Of a DNA stretch of 64,000 bases, positions 44,350-52,644 are shown piece by piece. The DNA comes from Oscillospiraceae bacterium (GTDB taxonomy: Bacteria; Bacillota; Clostridia; Oscillospirales; Ruminococcaceae). Under the pieces are notes generated by a model that saw nothing but the letters and a program-made list of their open reading frames with translations, searched no databases and was not told the origin of the DNA. Made by a program: the position numbers and the translations under genes. How positions within the stretch are numbered: position 1 is the first letter of the stretch; each line of letters begins with the position of its first letter. The DNA lies in NCBI GenBank assembly GCA_019423755.1, contig JAHZAU010000008.1:17571-81570 (forward strand), in the 5' to 3' direction.

Positions 44350-44850
44350 TTATTCGGTTTTGTCGGTGTGGGGACGGGGCAGGGCCGGCAGGCTTTGGCG
44401 GCTGGCCAGCTCCTCGGCGCGCTCCCGGCGGTCAAACTCCCGGTCGATCTCCTCGAAGATGTAGGTATACATCTCCTTTGCCATGCGGTAGAAGTTGCGC
44501 ACCTTTTTGTAGGTGATCTCCTGCTCCAGGTCGGCAGGGTAGCGGGTCTCGATGTAGCACTGGTTCAGGTCGGCGCTTTCGTCAAACCACTGGTGGAAGC
44601 CCTTGTCGTACTTTTTGGCCTGACGGCAGAGCCACATCAGGTTGTGGCCGTCCACCAGCTGGTTGGATTTTAACAGGATATAGGCCTTCAGCGCTTTTTC
44701 GATGGCCTGTTGGCAGTGGAACGCCGCCAGGTTGTAGCAGCGGTCGTCCTCCGAAAGGAGCTTTGCCGCGATCAGGTCCTCACTGGAACGGTCCAGCCAG
44801 TCGTAATAGCGGCGGCTGTCCCGCCCTGGCTGCCGTCTTCTAGCGCTCAT
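44350..44850 (-). CDS. HEPN domain protein
   Basis: 166 residues from ATG 44850. NLAAFHCQQAIEKALKAYILLK and the preceding WLDRSSEDLIAAKLL are the two core helices of the HEPN fold typical of nucleotidyltransferase partners. I find no RX4-6H motif, so RNase activity is not supported. The start overlaps the stop of the upstream nucleotidyltransferase-like gene by 11 nt (ATGAGCGCTAG). C-terminal tail rich in Arg/Glu. Possibly binds the partner protein or RNA; function unknown. Confidence 0.82.
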   Translation of the reverse strand: MSARRRQPGRDSRRYYDWLDRSSEDLIAAKLLSEDDRCYNLAAFHCQQAIEKALKAYILLKSNQLVDGHNLMWLCRQAKKYDKGFHQWFDESADLNQCYIETRYPADLEQEITYKKVRNFYRMAKEMYTYIFEEIDREFDRRERAEELASRQSLPALPRPHTDKTE

Positions 44851-45157
44851 ACAGCACCCTTCCTTTCCGGTGGACGCGGTTGGCGAAGGCGGCTTCTTCC
44901 TCCTGCAGCTGGGCAAACTGCTCGTCAGTGTACAGCAGGACGTCGAAGGGGACTTCGGAATCCACCTGGTCAAAAATCAGGCTGAGCAGACGCTTTTTGT
45001 CCGGGATGGCCCCGACGATGCAGAGCTTGAAGGCGCTGACCTCGCCGTTCATGTCGTACTTGGTGTTGTACTCGATGATGCGGCTGGGGTGCACCAGCTC
45101 CACGATCTGTTTTGCCACCCGGCAGACCAGTTCATGACTTCGTTCCATGGTTTCCAC
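44840..45157 (-). CDS. degenerate minimal nucleotidyltransferase-like protein
   Basis: 105 residues. Size, position next to HEPN and the pattern of N-terminal helix, strand and DVLLYTDEQF-type end fit the MNT fold. However, the catalytic GSxARG and DxD motifs are absent: the aligned part reads EYNTKYDMNGEVSAFKLC. So it is probably a non-catalytic relative. Coupled to the HEPN gene. Assignment rests on pairing and fold pattern, so moderate. Confidence 0.6.
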   Translation of the reverse strand: METMERSHELVCRVAKQIVELVHPSRIIEYNTKYDMNGEVSAFKLCIVGAIPDKKRLLSLIFDQVDSEVPFDVLLYTDEQFAQLQEEEAAFANRVHRKGRVLYER

Positions 45158-45177
45158 TCCCTTCTAAACACTCCGGT

Positions 45178-45993
45178 TTACAGGTAGTCCTCGGGGTTCA
45201 CGTCCTCGAGCTTATCCACCTGGATCTTCTGTTCCTTGGGTTTTTCCCCTTTGGGCTGCCGCAGCATGCGGCGGGACTCCCGGCGGCGGGGCTGGGTCTC
45301 GGCCACCGCCACGCTTCCGGCCACCAGCAGGATGATGGACACCAAAAATACCATGCCCGAAATGGTGGTCAGCGATTCAAAGTTGACAAAGCCATAGCGG
45401 GTGAAATCGTTGTAGGTCAGGATGCTGTCCACCCCCAGCACCGCCAGCACCTGGCCGGCACCGTCGGTCACCGGCAGGTAGGAGGTGATGACCCCGCCTT
45501 CCAAGATGGCCGGCACATAGCTTTGCTGGCGCTCGCCGTCAAAAATCTCCCGCAGGATGCTTTGGCAGCGGCCGTTGTACTTTTCCAGGTCGTAGGTGGT
45601 GGTTACCGGGCTGTAGCTGTCCGGTTCGGCGTCGGGGGCATAGTCGCCGTCGGCCAGGTAGGCCAGCCGTCCGCCTACCCCGCGGTAAAGCAGATACACC
45701 CGGTCGTAGCCGAAGCGGGCCTTATATTCCCCCAAAAAGCCGCACAGGTCGCGGTAGGCGCGGCCGTCGTCCGGGTAGCGCACCAGGGACGACAGGTCCT
45801 GGTGGCGGTAATATTCCAGCGCCAGCACCACCGGCTCGCTTTGGTAGATGGTATCCTCCCCTTCGGAGCGGATGGCGGCATTTTTGCGGTTGAGGGGGAT
45901 CACAAAGCTGACCACCGCCAAAATCGCCGACAGGATGGCCACGATCCCCAAAACCAGCCGCACCCGCCGGGAGGTGAGAAATTCTTTGAGCAT
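45178..45993 (-). CDS. sensor-like membrane protein with external domain (cache-like)
   Basis: 271 residues: helix about 10-32, external domain of about 160 residues, second helix about 205-228, then a charged cytoplasmic tail with PRRRESRRM and acidic end. The external part (YDRVYLLYRGVGGRLAYLADGDY ... VLAVLGVDSIL) looks like a cache/PAS-type sensor domain, but no kinase or cyclase follows. ATG 45993 has AGAGAGGAAG upstream. First gene of an operon with the MNT-like and HEPN genes (20 nt). Confidence 0.7.
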   Translation of the reverse strand: MLKEFLTSRRVRLVLGIVAILSAILAVVSFVIPLNRKNAAIRSEGEDTIYQSEPVVLALEYYRHQDLSSLVRYPDDGRAYRDLCGFLGEYKARFGYDRVYLLYRGVGGRLAYLADGDYAPDAEPDSYSPVTTTYDLEKYNGRCQSILREIFDGERQQSYVPAILEGGVITSYLPVTDGAGQVLAVLGVDSILTYNDFTRYGFVNFESLTTISGMVFLVSIILLVAGSVAVAETQPRRRESRRMLRQPKGEKPKEQKIQVDKLEDVNPEDYL

Positions 45994-46077
45994 GGGTTGC
46001 TTCCTCTCTCTTGTGTGATCGGGGCGCAAAAAGGCCCCCTTCTGCCCTTATTATACCACCGGGGGCGTTTTGGGGCA

Positions 46078-46113
46078 ATAAAAAACCCGGGCAAAGCGCG
46101 CGCTCTGCCCGGG
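46078..46113 (-). terminator. terminator of the Sec tRNA gene
   Basis: CCCGGGCAGAG...CTTTGCCCGGG (minus strand) followed by a T-run; starts 7 nt past the tRNA CCA end. Confidence 0.85.
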
Positions 46114-46119
46114 AAACTC

Positions 46120-46216
46120 TGGCGGGAATGTGTGGGAATTGAACCCACCTATGCAGCTTCTAACTGCAATTACTGGTTTTGAAGACCAGAGGGCACACCA
46201 GCACCCATCCACTCCC
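46120..46216 (-). tRNA. selC: selenocysteine tRNA (anticodon UCA)
   Basis: 97 nt with CCA encoded. 5' GGGAGUGG pairs with the 3' arm (7 clean pairs, an eighth G-A); a 6-bp D stem (GGGUGC/GUGCCC) with a 4-nt loop, anticodon stem CUGGU/ACCAG with loop CUUCAAA (anticodon UCA), a long variable arm UGCAG/CUGCA, and T stem GUGGG/CCCAC with UUCAAUU loop. The long acceptor-T and D stems are diagnostic of tRNA-Sec. It reads the UGA in selD. Confidence 0.97.
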
Positions 46217-46228
46217 AGATACCTTTTT

Positions 46229-46257
46229 ATTTTATCACAAATCCCGCCTTGTTTCAA
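46229..46257 (-). promoter_or_regulatory. promoter of the Sec tRNA gene
   Basis: TTGAAA (46257-46252), 17 nt, TAAAAT (46234-46229) with extended TGA. Start expected a few nt before the tRNA. Confidence 0.7.
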
Positions 46258-46311
46258 GCGTTTTTTCAAAAAAACCGCGGCATTTTGCAAAATCCATGGA
46301 TTTTTCGATAC

Positions 46312-46349
46312 AAAAAACCGCCCGGCCCGCAAGGTGCGGCGCCGGACGG
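46312..46349 (-). terminator. terminator after selB
   Basis: CCGTCCGGC and GCCGGGCGG (minus strand) with inner pairing, then TTTTTT. Confidence 0.8.
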
Positions 46350-46362
46350 CAGGATGGTTTTG

Positions 46363-48282
46363 TTATTTAGCGTCGATGCCCTTGGTGCCCAGCACGCGGG
46401 CGTCGCCCACCTTTTTGGTGATGCCGCGGCGGTCCCAGTACTCCAGGATGGCCATGGCATATTTACGGGAGGTGCCCATCATATCCCGGAATTCTGCCAG
46501 GGTCATCTGGCCGTGTTCCTGGATATACTGGCAGGATTTCTCGTAGCAGTCGGCGTAAACGTCCCAATGCAGGCAGATCTTGTCCTCCACCCGCACCAGA
46601 CGGCCGGTATTGATGAGGGCTTCCAGCACCTGCTTGAAGTTTTTCTCCTTGGGGAACATCTGCTGCACCTCGGCCACCGAGGGGACGGCGATGCCGGCGT
46701 TTTTGAGCACCGCTTCGATCTTGCCCATAAGCTCCTGCTGGTTGTCGTTGGCCTGGACTTCGAAGTCCGCCAGCGCCACGCAGCCGTTGACGATCTTGAG
46801 CACCTTGCGGTTGACCAGCGAATCGATGAGCTTATCCACAATGGCGATATCGTCGCAGCGGACCAGCTTGCCGCGGAACTCCTCCTTCTTCATGCCTTCC
46901 CGCAGGGGGTTTTCCTTGTGGTAGGCTTCCAGCATGCGGGTGGCGCTTTCCTTGAGGGTGGTGATGTAGTCGCTGTGGATGACGATGCTGTCGCTGATGC
47001 GGTAGGCGGTCTTGTCCTTGAGCAACTTTTCGATCTGCTTGTCAAAGACCTCCCGGTCGATGTTGGTCTGCACCTGCAGCACGTCCAGGCTCTCAAACTT
47101 GGAGGAATATTCCCGCAGGGCCACGGCGATGCGTTCCTTTTCGGAGCCGGTGTCCTTGACCTTCAGGTCTTCCAGCACCACCGGGTCGTTGCGTTTGTGC
47201 TTGAAGGGGTTGGAATCCAGTACCACGCCGCCGCCGATGGTTTCCAGCGGGGAGTAGAACCGCAGCACGAAGTGGTCGCCGGTCTTGAGGGCAACTTCTT
47301 CTTCCAGGCGCAGCTGCGCGTAGCAAACGTCCCCGGCCTGGGCGGCGTCGCGGTCCAGCAGCACCAGCTTGCAGAGGATGTCCCGGGCGCCGTGGTACAG
47401 GTGCAGCCGGGTGTTGTTGAGGATCTGGCGCTCGCAGTCCTTGAGGATGCTCATCCGCACGTCCACCATCATGGTATTGATCATCGAGCCGGGCTGGGCC
47501 GCTACGTCGCCCTTAGAAAGGTCGCTTTTCTTGAGGCCCGCCAGGTTCATCGCCACACGCTGTCCGGCGTAGGCGGTGTCCACGTCCTTGGAGTGGACCT
47601 GCAGGTTGCGCACCTTGGTGGAGATGCCGGAGGGGTAAACGGTCACCGGGTCGCCCACCTTGACGGTGCCCTCGATGAGGGTACCGGTGATAACGGTACC
47701 GAAGCCCTCGATGGAGAAGACGCGGTCCGCCGGGATGCGCCAGGGCTTCTGCAGGTTTTTCAGCTGGGTGTTCTGGTCGATGAGGGCAAAGATCTTCTGG
47801 CGCAGCTCCTCGATGCCCTCGCCGGTGTAGGAGGAGACGGCGATCATCGGGGCGTTTTCCAGGAAGGTCCCGGCCACCTGGGCGCGGATGTCCTCCTTCA
47901 TCATTTCCAGCCAGTCCTCGTCCACCATGTCCTTTTTGGTGATGACGATGATGCCCTCGGGGATGTCCAGCAGCGACAGGATGCCCAGGTGTTCCCGGGT
48001 CTGGGGCATAAAGCCCTCGTCCGCCGCTACCACCAGCAGCGCCAGGTCGATGCCGCCGGCGCCGGCCAGCATGTTTTTGACGAACTTTTCGTGTCCCGGC
48101 ACGTCGATGATGCCGGCTTTTTCGCCGTCGGGCAGGTCCAGATAAGCAAAGCCCAGCTCAATGGTGATGCCGCGCTTCTTTTCTTCTTTGATGCGGTCGG
48201 TCTCGATGCCGGTCAGCGCCTTGATCAGGGCGGTTTTGCCGTGGTCCACGTGTCCGGCGGTACCGATAATGATATTTTTCAT
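46363..48282 (-). CDS. selB: selenocysteine-specific elongation factor SelB
   Basis: 639 residues. G-domain motifs GHVDHGKT (10-17), DVPGHE and TKKDMVD; EF-Tu-like domains II and III; then four winged-helix repeats in the last 250 residues that bind the SECIS hairpin. It brings Sec-tRNA to UGA codons. ATG 48282 starts MKNIIIGTAGHVDHGKT, in line with the family, preceded by AAGGG; upstream frame extension has no site. 29 nt after selA. Confidence 0.96.
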   Translation of the reverse strand: MKNIIIGTAGHVDHGKTALIKALTGIETDRIKEEKKRGITIELGFAYLDLPDGEKAGIIDVPGHEKFVKNMLAGAGGIDLALLVVAADEGFMPQTREHLGILSLLDIPEGIIVITKKDMVDEDWLEMMKEDIRAQVAGTFLENAPMIAVSSYTGEGIEELRQKIFALIDQNTQLKNLQKPWRIPADRVFSIEGFGTVITGTLIEGTVKVGDPVTVYPSGISTKVRNLQVHSKDVDTAYAGQRVAMNLAGLKKSDLSKGDVAAQPGSMINTMMVDVRMSILKDCERQILNNTRLHLYHGARDILCKLVLLDRDAAQAGDVCYAQLRLEEEVALKTGDHFVLRFYSPLETIGGGVVLDSNPFKHKRNDPVVLEDLKVKDTGSEKERIAVALREYSSKFESLDVLQVQTNIDREVFDKQIEKLLKDKTAYRISDSIVIHSDYITTLKESATRMLEAYHKENPLREGMKKEEFRGKLVRCDDIAIVDKLIDSLVNRKVLKIVNGCVALADFEVQANDNQQELMGKIEAVLKNAGIAVPSVAEVQQMFPKEKNFKQVLEALINTGRLVRVEDKICLHWDVYADCYEKSCQYIQEHGQMTLAEFRDMMGTSRKYAMAILEYWDRRGITKKVGDARVLGTKGIDAK

Positions 48283-48311
48283 AAATCCCTTGTTCCTTTC
48301 GTCAAGCTGGT

Positions 48312-49709
48312 CTACTTCTGGCAGCACTGGCGCACTGCCTGGGCCACATAGGGGAATTTGTCCTCGTCGATGGTGCGCACGTCAAAGAGCATCCGCTCCT
48401 TGGAGATGCGGGCGATGATAGGCAGATCCAGGTCACGCAGGCGTTTTTCCAGCTCTTCCAGCGAAACATACGCCGGGCTGACCGCTACCACCATGCTGCG
48501 GATCAGCTGGGTGGGGACCGAGCCGCCGCCCACCTGGCCCACGTCCTCGGCCAGCTGGCAGGTGTAGCAGTCGGGGTCGCCGGCGGTCATCTGCTCCAGC
48601 AGGCGCTGGGCCTTGGGGGTGAGGGTGTCCAGCTTGGCGGTGATGCCCTGCAGGGTGGGGATCTTCTGTACCGCTTCCTCCGGGTCCAGATACTGGCGCA
48701 GGGTGGCTTCCAGGGCCGCCAGGGTCAGCTTGTCGATACGGAAGGCGCGGGTCAGGGGGTTCTTCTTCATAGCGGCAATGTATTCCTTCTTGCCGATGAT
48801 GATGCCGGCCTGGGGGCCGCCCAGCAGCTTGTCGCCGCTGAAGCTGAGCACGTCCACCCCGGTCTTCATGCTGTCCAGGACGTTGGGCTCGTCCAGGATG
48901 CCGTAGTCTTCCAGACGGATCATCGAGCCGCTGCCCAGGTCGTAGATCACCGGGATACCCCGCTCGTGGCCCATGCGGACCATCTCGTCCAGGCTCACCT
49001 CCTCGGTGAAGCCCATGATCTTAAAGTTGCTGGTATGTACCTTCAGGAAAGCGCCGGTGTTTTCGTTGACGGCGTTGGCGTAGTCACTGGGATGGGTCTT
49101 GTTGGTGGTGCCGACCTCCACCAGGGTGCCGCCGCTCTGGGCCATAATGTCCGGCACGCGGAAGGCGCCGCCGATCTCCACCAGCTCGCCGCGGGAGACC
49201 ACCACCTCCCGGCCTTTGGCCATGGTGCTGAGGATGAGCATAACGGCGGCGGCGTTGTTGTTGACCACCATAGAAGCCTCGGCGCCGGTCAGGCGGGAGA
49301 TCAGCTCCTCCACATGGTCGTAACGGCTGCCGCGGGAGCCTTTGGCGATGTTATATTCCAGGGTGTTGTAGTCCTGGGCGATGGCCTGGATAGCCTGGAC
49401 GGCGGCGTCCGACAGGCGGGCGCGGCCGAGGTTTGTATGCAGCACGATGCCGGTGGCGTTGATCACCGGGCGCAGGCTCATGGTGCCCTTCTTTTTGCAG
49501 CGGGCCAGCACCTGCTGCAGGATGGATTCGATCTCCACCTCCGGCTCACCGCCGGCCAAAATCTCCTGGCGCAGGGCGTCGGCGGTCTCGCGGATGGCCT
49601 CCATGACGGTAGTGTGTCCCACCTGGGCGGCGGCCTGCTCCAGGGCAGGCTGGCGCAGCAGCTCGTCTACCTTGGGGATCTTTCTGAGAAGCTGAGAATT
49701 TACCTTCAT
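48312..49709 (-). CDS. selA: L-seryl-tRNA(Sec) selenium transferase SelA
   Basis: 465 residues. LRPVINATGIVLHTNLGRA, RGSRYDHVEEL, the PLP lysine (residue 294) in SFSGDKLLGGPQAGI and a C-terminal RTIDED block identify SelA. It converts seryl-tRNA(Sec) to selenocysteyl-tRNA using selenophosphate. The open frame runs far upstream into the crp region; ATG 49709 (MKVNSQLLRKIPKVDELL) is the family start with AAGGAA upstream. Confidence 0.97.
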   Translation of the reverse strand: MKVNSQLLRKIPKVDELLRQPALEQAAAQVGHTTVMEAIRETADALRQEILAGGEPEVEIESILQQVLARCKKKGTMSLRPVINATGIVLHTNLGRARLSDAAVQAIQAIAQDYNTLEYNIAKGSRGSRYDHVEELISRLTGAEASMVVNNNAAAVMLILSTMAKGREVVVSRGELVEIGGAFRVPDIMAQSGGTLVEVGTTNKTHPSDYANAVNENTGAFLKVHTSNFKIMGFTEEVSLDEMVRMGHERGIPVIYDLGSGSMIRLEDYGILDEPNVLDSMKTGVDVLSFSGDKLLGGPQAGIIIGKKEYIAAMKKNPLTRAFRIDKLTLAALEATLRQYLDPEEAVQKIPTLQGITAKLDTLTPKAQRLLEQMTAGDPDCYTCQLAEDVGQVGGGSVPTQLIRSMVVAVSPAYVSLEELEKRLRDLDLPIIARISKERMLFDVRTIDEDKFPYVAQAVRQCCQK

Positions 49710-49754
49710 CTTTTCCACATTCCTTATTATATCGTTATTTTCCGGTTCATCGGG

Positions 49755-49778
49755 GGCAGGGCTTGGTCCAAACCTGCC
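49755..49778 (-). promoter_or_regulatory. hairpin in the selA leader
   Basis: GGCAGG...CCTGCC with inner TTGG/CCAA, about 46 nt before selA. In E. coli a SECIS-like hairpin in the selAB leader is bound by SelB; this may be an equivalent. Confidence 0.4.
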
Positions 49779-49789
49779 TAGCTTCTGAT

Positions 49790-49819
49790 ATTGTATCATA
49801 AAACCGGCAGCGCAATCAA
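49790..49819 (-). promoter_or_regulatory. promoter of selAB
   Basis: TTGATT (49819-49814), 18 nt, TACAAT (49795-49790). A closer TATAAT at 49731-49726 has no good -35. Confidence 0.55.
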
Positions 49820-49866
49820 TCCGCTTTTCCAAGTTCTGTGCCCCGGCGGCAGTTTTGTTCCATCCA

Positions 49867-49895
49867 TTGACAAATCCCCACCGCGCAGGTATAAT
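49867..49895 (+). promoter_or_regulatory. consensus sigma-A promoter of the Crp/Fnr-type gene
   Basis: TTGACA (49867-49872), exactly 17 nt, TATAAT (49890-49895): a perfect consensus. Confidence 0.85.
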
Positions 49896-49909
49896 AGAAA
49901 CGCCAAAAC

Positions 49910-49925
49910 TGTGCCATTTGGCACA
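49910..49925 (+). promoter_or_regulatory. dyad operator for the Crp/Fnr-type regulator
   Basis: TGTGCC-ATTT-GGCACA, a perfect palindrome at about +8, where a bound protein would block a strong promoter. Likely autoregulation. Confidence 0.7.
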
Positions 49926-49952
49926 ACTTTTCTGCGAAAGGGGCTCAAAACC

Positions 49953-50690
49953 GTGCCGCTGCCTTCCTCCTTCCTGGAAACTGCCTCCCGCTGGATGCTG
50001 TTTTCCCAGGTGGACCCGACCTGTGCCCAGCGGGAGCTTTGCCGCCTGGAAACCGAAGGGCTGGTGTTCTGCAAACGCTTTGCCCGCCGCCAGGAGATCT
50101 ACTCCCCCGCTTCCTATCAGTCCTGCCTGGGGCTGGTGCTGGAAGGGCGGGTGCTGGTGGAAAAGGACGGCGGCATCCTGCTCAACGCTCTGGGGCCGGG
50201 GGACTGCTTCGGCGCCGCGGCGCTGTTTTGCGACACGGTGCAGTATGTGACCACCGTCCGGGCCGCCAGCGACGCCCAGGTCCTGTTTTTGCGCCGAGAG
50301 GCGCTGGAACAGCTGTTCGCCGCCCTGCCGGCCACCGCCGTCAACTACATCCGCTTCCTTTCCGGGCGCATCCAGTTCCTCAACCGGCAGCTGCACCGCT
50401 TTACGGCGCCTTCTGCCGAGGAGACCCTGCTGCGCTACCTGGAAAGCGAGCAAAAGGCCGCCGGCGGCCAAAACCCGCTGCGGCTGCGGCTTTCCCTTTC
50501 CCGCCTGGCGGAAACGCTCAACATGGGGCGCTCCTCCCTCTACCGCAGCCTACAGCTGCTGGAAAGCCAGGGGCGCATCCGGCGGGACGGGCGCTGCATC
50601 ACCCTGCTGCCCCAAGAGCCCCATCCTTCCCTGTCCGGCCCGGAGCCGGACAACACCACGCGGGACCTGCCCCGCGACGAAACGAGGTAA
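49953..50690 (+). CDS. Crp/Fnr family regulator
   Basis: 245 residues from GTG 49953 (GAAAGGGG 9 nt before). Cyclic-nucleotide-binding-like domain (LVLEGRVLVEKDGG, GPGDCFGAAALF) and C-terminal HTH (SLSRLAETLNMGRSSLYRSLQLLESQG). A longer frame to 49791 runs through the promoter and operator, so it is not used. The domain lacks obvious Fe-S Cys groups of Fnr. It ends 6 nt before an ABC importer lipoprotein, so it probably regulates that importer. Confidence 0.9.
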   Translation: MPLPSSFLETASRWMLFSQVDPTCAQRELCRLETEGLVFCKRFARRQEIYSPASYQSCLGLVLEGRVLVEKDGGILLNALGPGDCFGAAALFCDTVQYVTTVRAASDAQVLFLRREALEQLFAALPATAVNYIRFLSGRIQFLNRQLHRFTAPSAEETLLRYLESEQKAAGGQNPLRLRLSLSRLAETLNMGRSSLYRSLQLLESQGRIRRDGRCITLLPQEPHPSLSGPEPDNTTRDLPRDETR

Positions 50691-50696
50691 TGAGAG

Positions 50697-51815
50697 ATGA
50701 AACACCTGACCAAACGCCTGCTGGCGCTGACTGCTGCGCTGGCCCTGACCTTCTCCCTGGCTGCCTGCGGTGCCCCCGCCCAGGAGTCCGAGACCACCGA
50801 AACCACCGAGACGACCGAATCCGCTGAAACCACCGAGACCGCTCCGGAAGAAGAAGCCGAAGCCCCTGCTGAGGAAGCTACCGTCGGCCAGTCGGAAGAA
50901 AGCGAACCCGCCGCCGACCAGACCACCATCCGGGTCGCTGCCCTCAAAGGCCCCACCGCTATCGGCATGCTGAACCTGATGGAAAAGGACGCTGCTCAGG
51001 AAAGCGCCAACGACTATGAATTTTCCCTGGTAGCCGCCCCCGATGAGATGACCGGCAAGATCGTCTCCGGCGAGGTGGACATTGCCGCTGTGCCCACCAA
51101 CCTGGCCCCCGTGCTTTACAAAAAGACCGAAGGCGCCATCCAGATGGCTGCCCTCAACACCATGGGCGTGCTGTATGTAGTAGAAAAGGGCGATACCGTC
51201 TCCTCCGTGGCCGACCTGGCAGGCAAGACCATCCTGTCCTCCGGTCAGGGCTCCGTCCCGGAATACGCCTTTAACGCCATCCTGTCCAAAAACGGCATCG
51301 ACCCGGCTTCCGGCGTCAACGTCGTTTACAAGACCGAGCACAGCGAAGTAGCCGCCGGCCTTGCTTCCGGTGAAGCTACCATCGCCGTCCTGCCCCAGCC
51401 CTTCGTCACCACCGTCACCACCAAACAGCCCGACGTCCGCGTGGCCCTGGACCTGACCGAAGAGTGGAACAAGGTCTACCCCGAAAGCGGCCTGACCATG
51501 GGCTGCGTCGTGGTCCGCAGCGAGTTTGCTCAGCAGCATCCCGAGGAGCTGAATGCCTTCCTGGATGAGTACCGCGCTTCCGCCGAAGCCGCCAACGACC
51601 CGGAAAACCTGGAGCACACCGCTCAGCTCTGCGCCGACCAGGACCTGTTCCCCAAAGAGGTGGCTATGAAAGCCATCCCCGAGTGCAACATCGTCTTTAA
51701 GGAAGGCGACGAGATGAAGCAGATCGCTTCTGGCTTCTTCCAGGTGCTGTTCGACGCCAACCCCCAGTCTGTAGGAGGCAGCCTGCCGGATGATGGCCTT
51801 TACTACCAGAGATAA
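50697..51815 (+). CDS. ABC importer substrate-binding lipoprotein (SsuA/NMT1-like)
   Basis: 372 residues. Lipobox SLAACG (Cys24), then a 45-residue Thr/Glu/Ala linker, then a periplasmic-binding type II domain (AALKGPTAIGMLNLM, SGEVDIAAVPTNLAP). Similar proteins bind sulfonates, nitrate, pyrimidine precursors or other small ligands; the substrate cannot be told. Overlaps the permease gene by 26 nt. Confidence 0.88.
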   Translation: MKHLTKRLLALTAALALTFSLAACGAPAQESETTETTETTESAETTETAPEEEAEAPAEEATVGQSEESEPAADQTTIRVAALKGPTAIGMLNLMEKDAAQESANDYEFSLVAAPDEMTGKIVSGEVDIAAVPTNLAPVLYKKTEGAIQMAALNTMGVLYVVEKGDTVSSVADLAGKTILSSGQGSVPEYAFNAILSKNGIDPASGVNVVYKTEHSEVAAGLASGEATIAVLPQPFVTTVTTKQPDVRVALDLTEEWNKVYPESGLTMGCVVVRSEFAQQHPEELNAFLDEYRASAEAANDPENLEHTAQLCADQDLFPKEVAMKAIPECNIVFKEGDEMKQIASGFFQVLFDANPQSVGGSLPDDGLYYQR

Positions 51816-52644
51816 CCGCGACCTTTCCCGGCGCGCAGACCCCCGGCCTGCGCGCCGTTTTCTCTCCTCCCTGGGCTGGGTGCTTGTTTGGGTGCTGCTG
51901 TGGCAGCTGGCCGCCTGGAAGATCGGCGTGGCCCTGCTGCTGCCCAGCCCCCTGGCGGTGCTGCGCCGTTTGATGGAGCTGGGCGGGACCGCCGCCTTCT
52001 GGGCCACTGTGGGCCAGTCCTTCCTGCGCATCGGGCAGGGCTTTTTGAGCGGAGCGCTGCTGGGCGCGGCCTTTGCCGTGGCTGCCTGGCGGTTTCGCTG
52101 GGTACAGGCGGCGCTGCGTCCCCCTCTGTCGGTCATCCAGGCCACCCCGGTGGCTTCCTTCATCATCCTGGCGCTGGTTTGGGTGCAGACCGGCTGGCTT
52201 TCCACCTTTATCTCCGCCATGATGGTGCTGCCGCTGGTGTACCACAACCTGCTGCAGGGCCTGCAGTCGGTGGACCCTCTCCTGCTGGAGATGGCCCAGG
52301 TGTACGGCCTTTCCCGGGGCAAGCGGGTGCGCTTTTTCTATCTGCCCGCCCTTATGCCCTACCTGCTTTCGGCGCTCGGCAGCGGCATGGGCCTGGCGTG
52401 GAAATCCGGCATCGCCGCCGAGGTGCTGGGCCGCCCGGCACAAACCATCGGTAAGGCCATCTACGAGTCCAAGGTCTACCTGGAGATGCCGGACCTGTTT
52501 GCCTGGACGCTGACCGTCATCCTGCTTTCGGTGCTCATCGAGCGGGTGCTGGTGACCCTGTTCGGCCGCCTGGAACGCCGCCTGCAGCGCCTGCGCCTGG
52601 ACCCGCACCCCGCCGGAAAGGAGGACCCCCATGCGTCTTGTTGA
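51790..52644 (+). CDS. ABC importer permease (SsuC-like)
   Basis: 284 residues, six helices; EAA-like loop LLEMAQVYGLSRGKRVRFFYLPALMPY. Start at the ATG 51790 (a second ATG follows directly), 11 nt after AGGAGG. Pairs with the lipoprotein and ATPase in one overlapping operon. Confidence 0.92.
   Translation: MMAFTTRDNRDLSRRADPRPARRFLSSLGWVLVWVLLWQLAAWKIGVALLLPSPLAVLRRLMELGGTAAFWATVGQSFLRIGQGFLSGALLGAAFAVAAWRFRWVQAALRPPLSVIQATPVASFIILALVWVQTGWLSTFISAMMVLPLVYHNLLQGLQSVDPLLLEMAQVYGLSRGKRVRFFYLPALMPYLLSALGSGMGLAWKSGIAAEVLGRPAQTIGKAIYESKVYLEMPDLFAWTLTVILLSVLIERVLVTLFGRLERRLQRLRLDPHPAGKEDPHASC

Noticed and set aside
44350..45157. Active HEPN/MNT toxin-antitoxin pair
   Set aside because: RX4-6H in HEPN and GSx10DxD in the partner are not present, so toxin activity is not supported by sequence.
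46249..48351. 700-codon open frame antisense to selB
   Set aside because: Shadow of selB, also crosses its terminator.
49710..50471. N-terminal extension of selA giving 719 residues
   Set aside because: Runs antisense through the crp gene, its promoter and operator; the SelA family starts at 49709.
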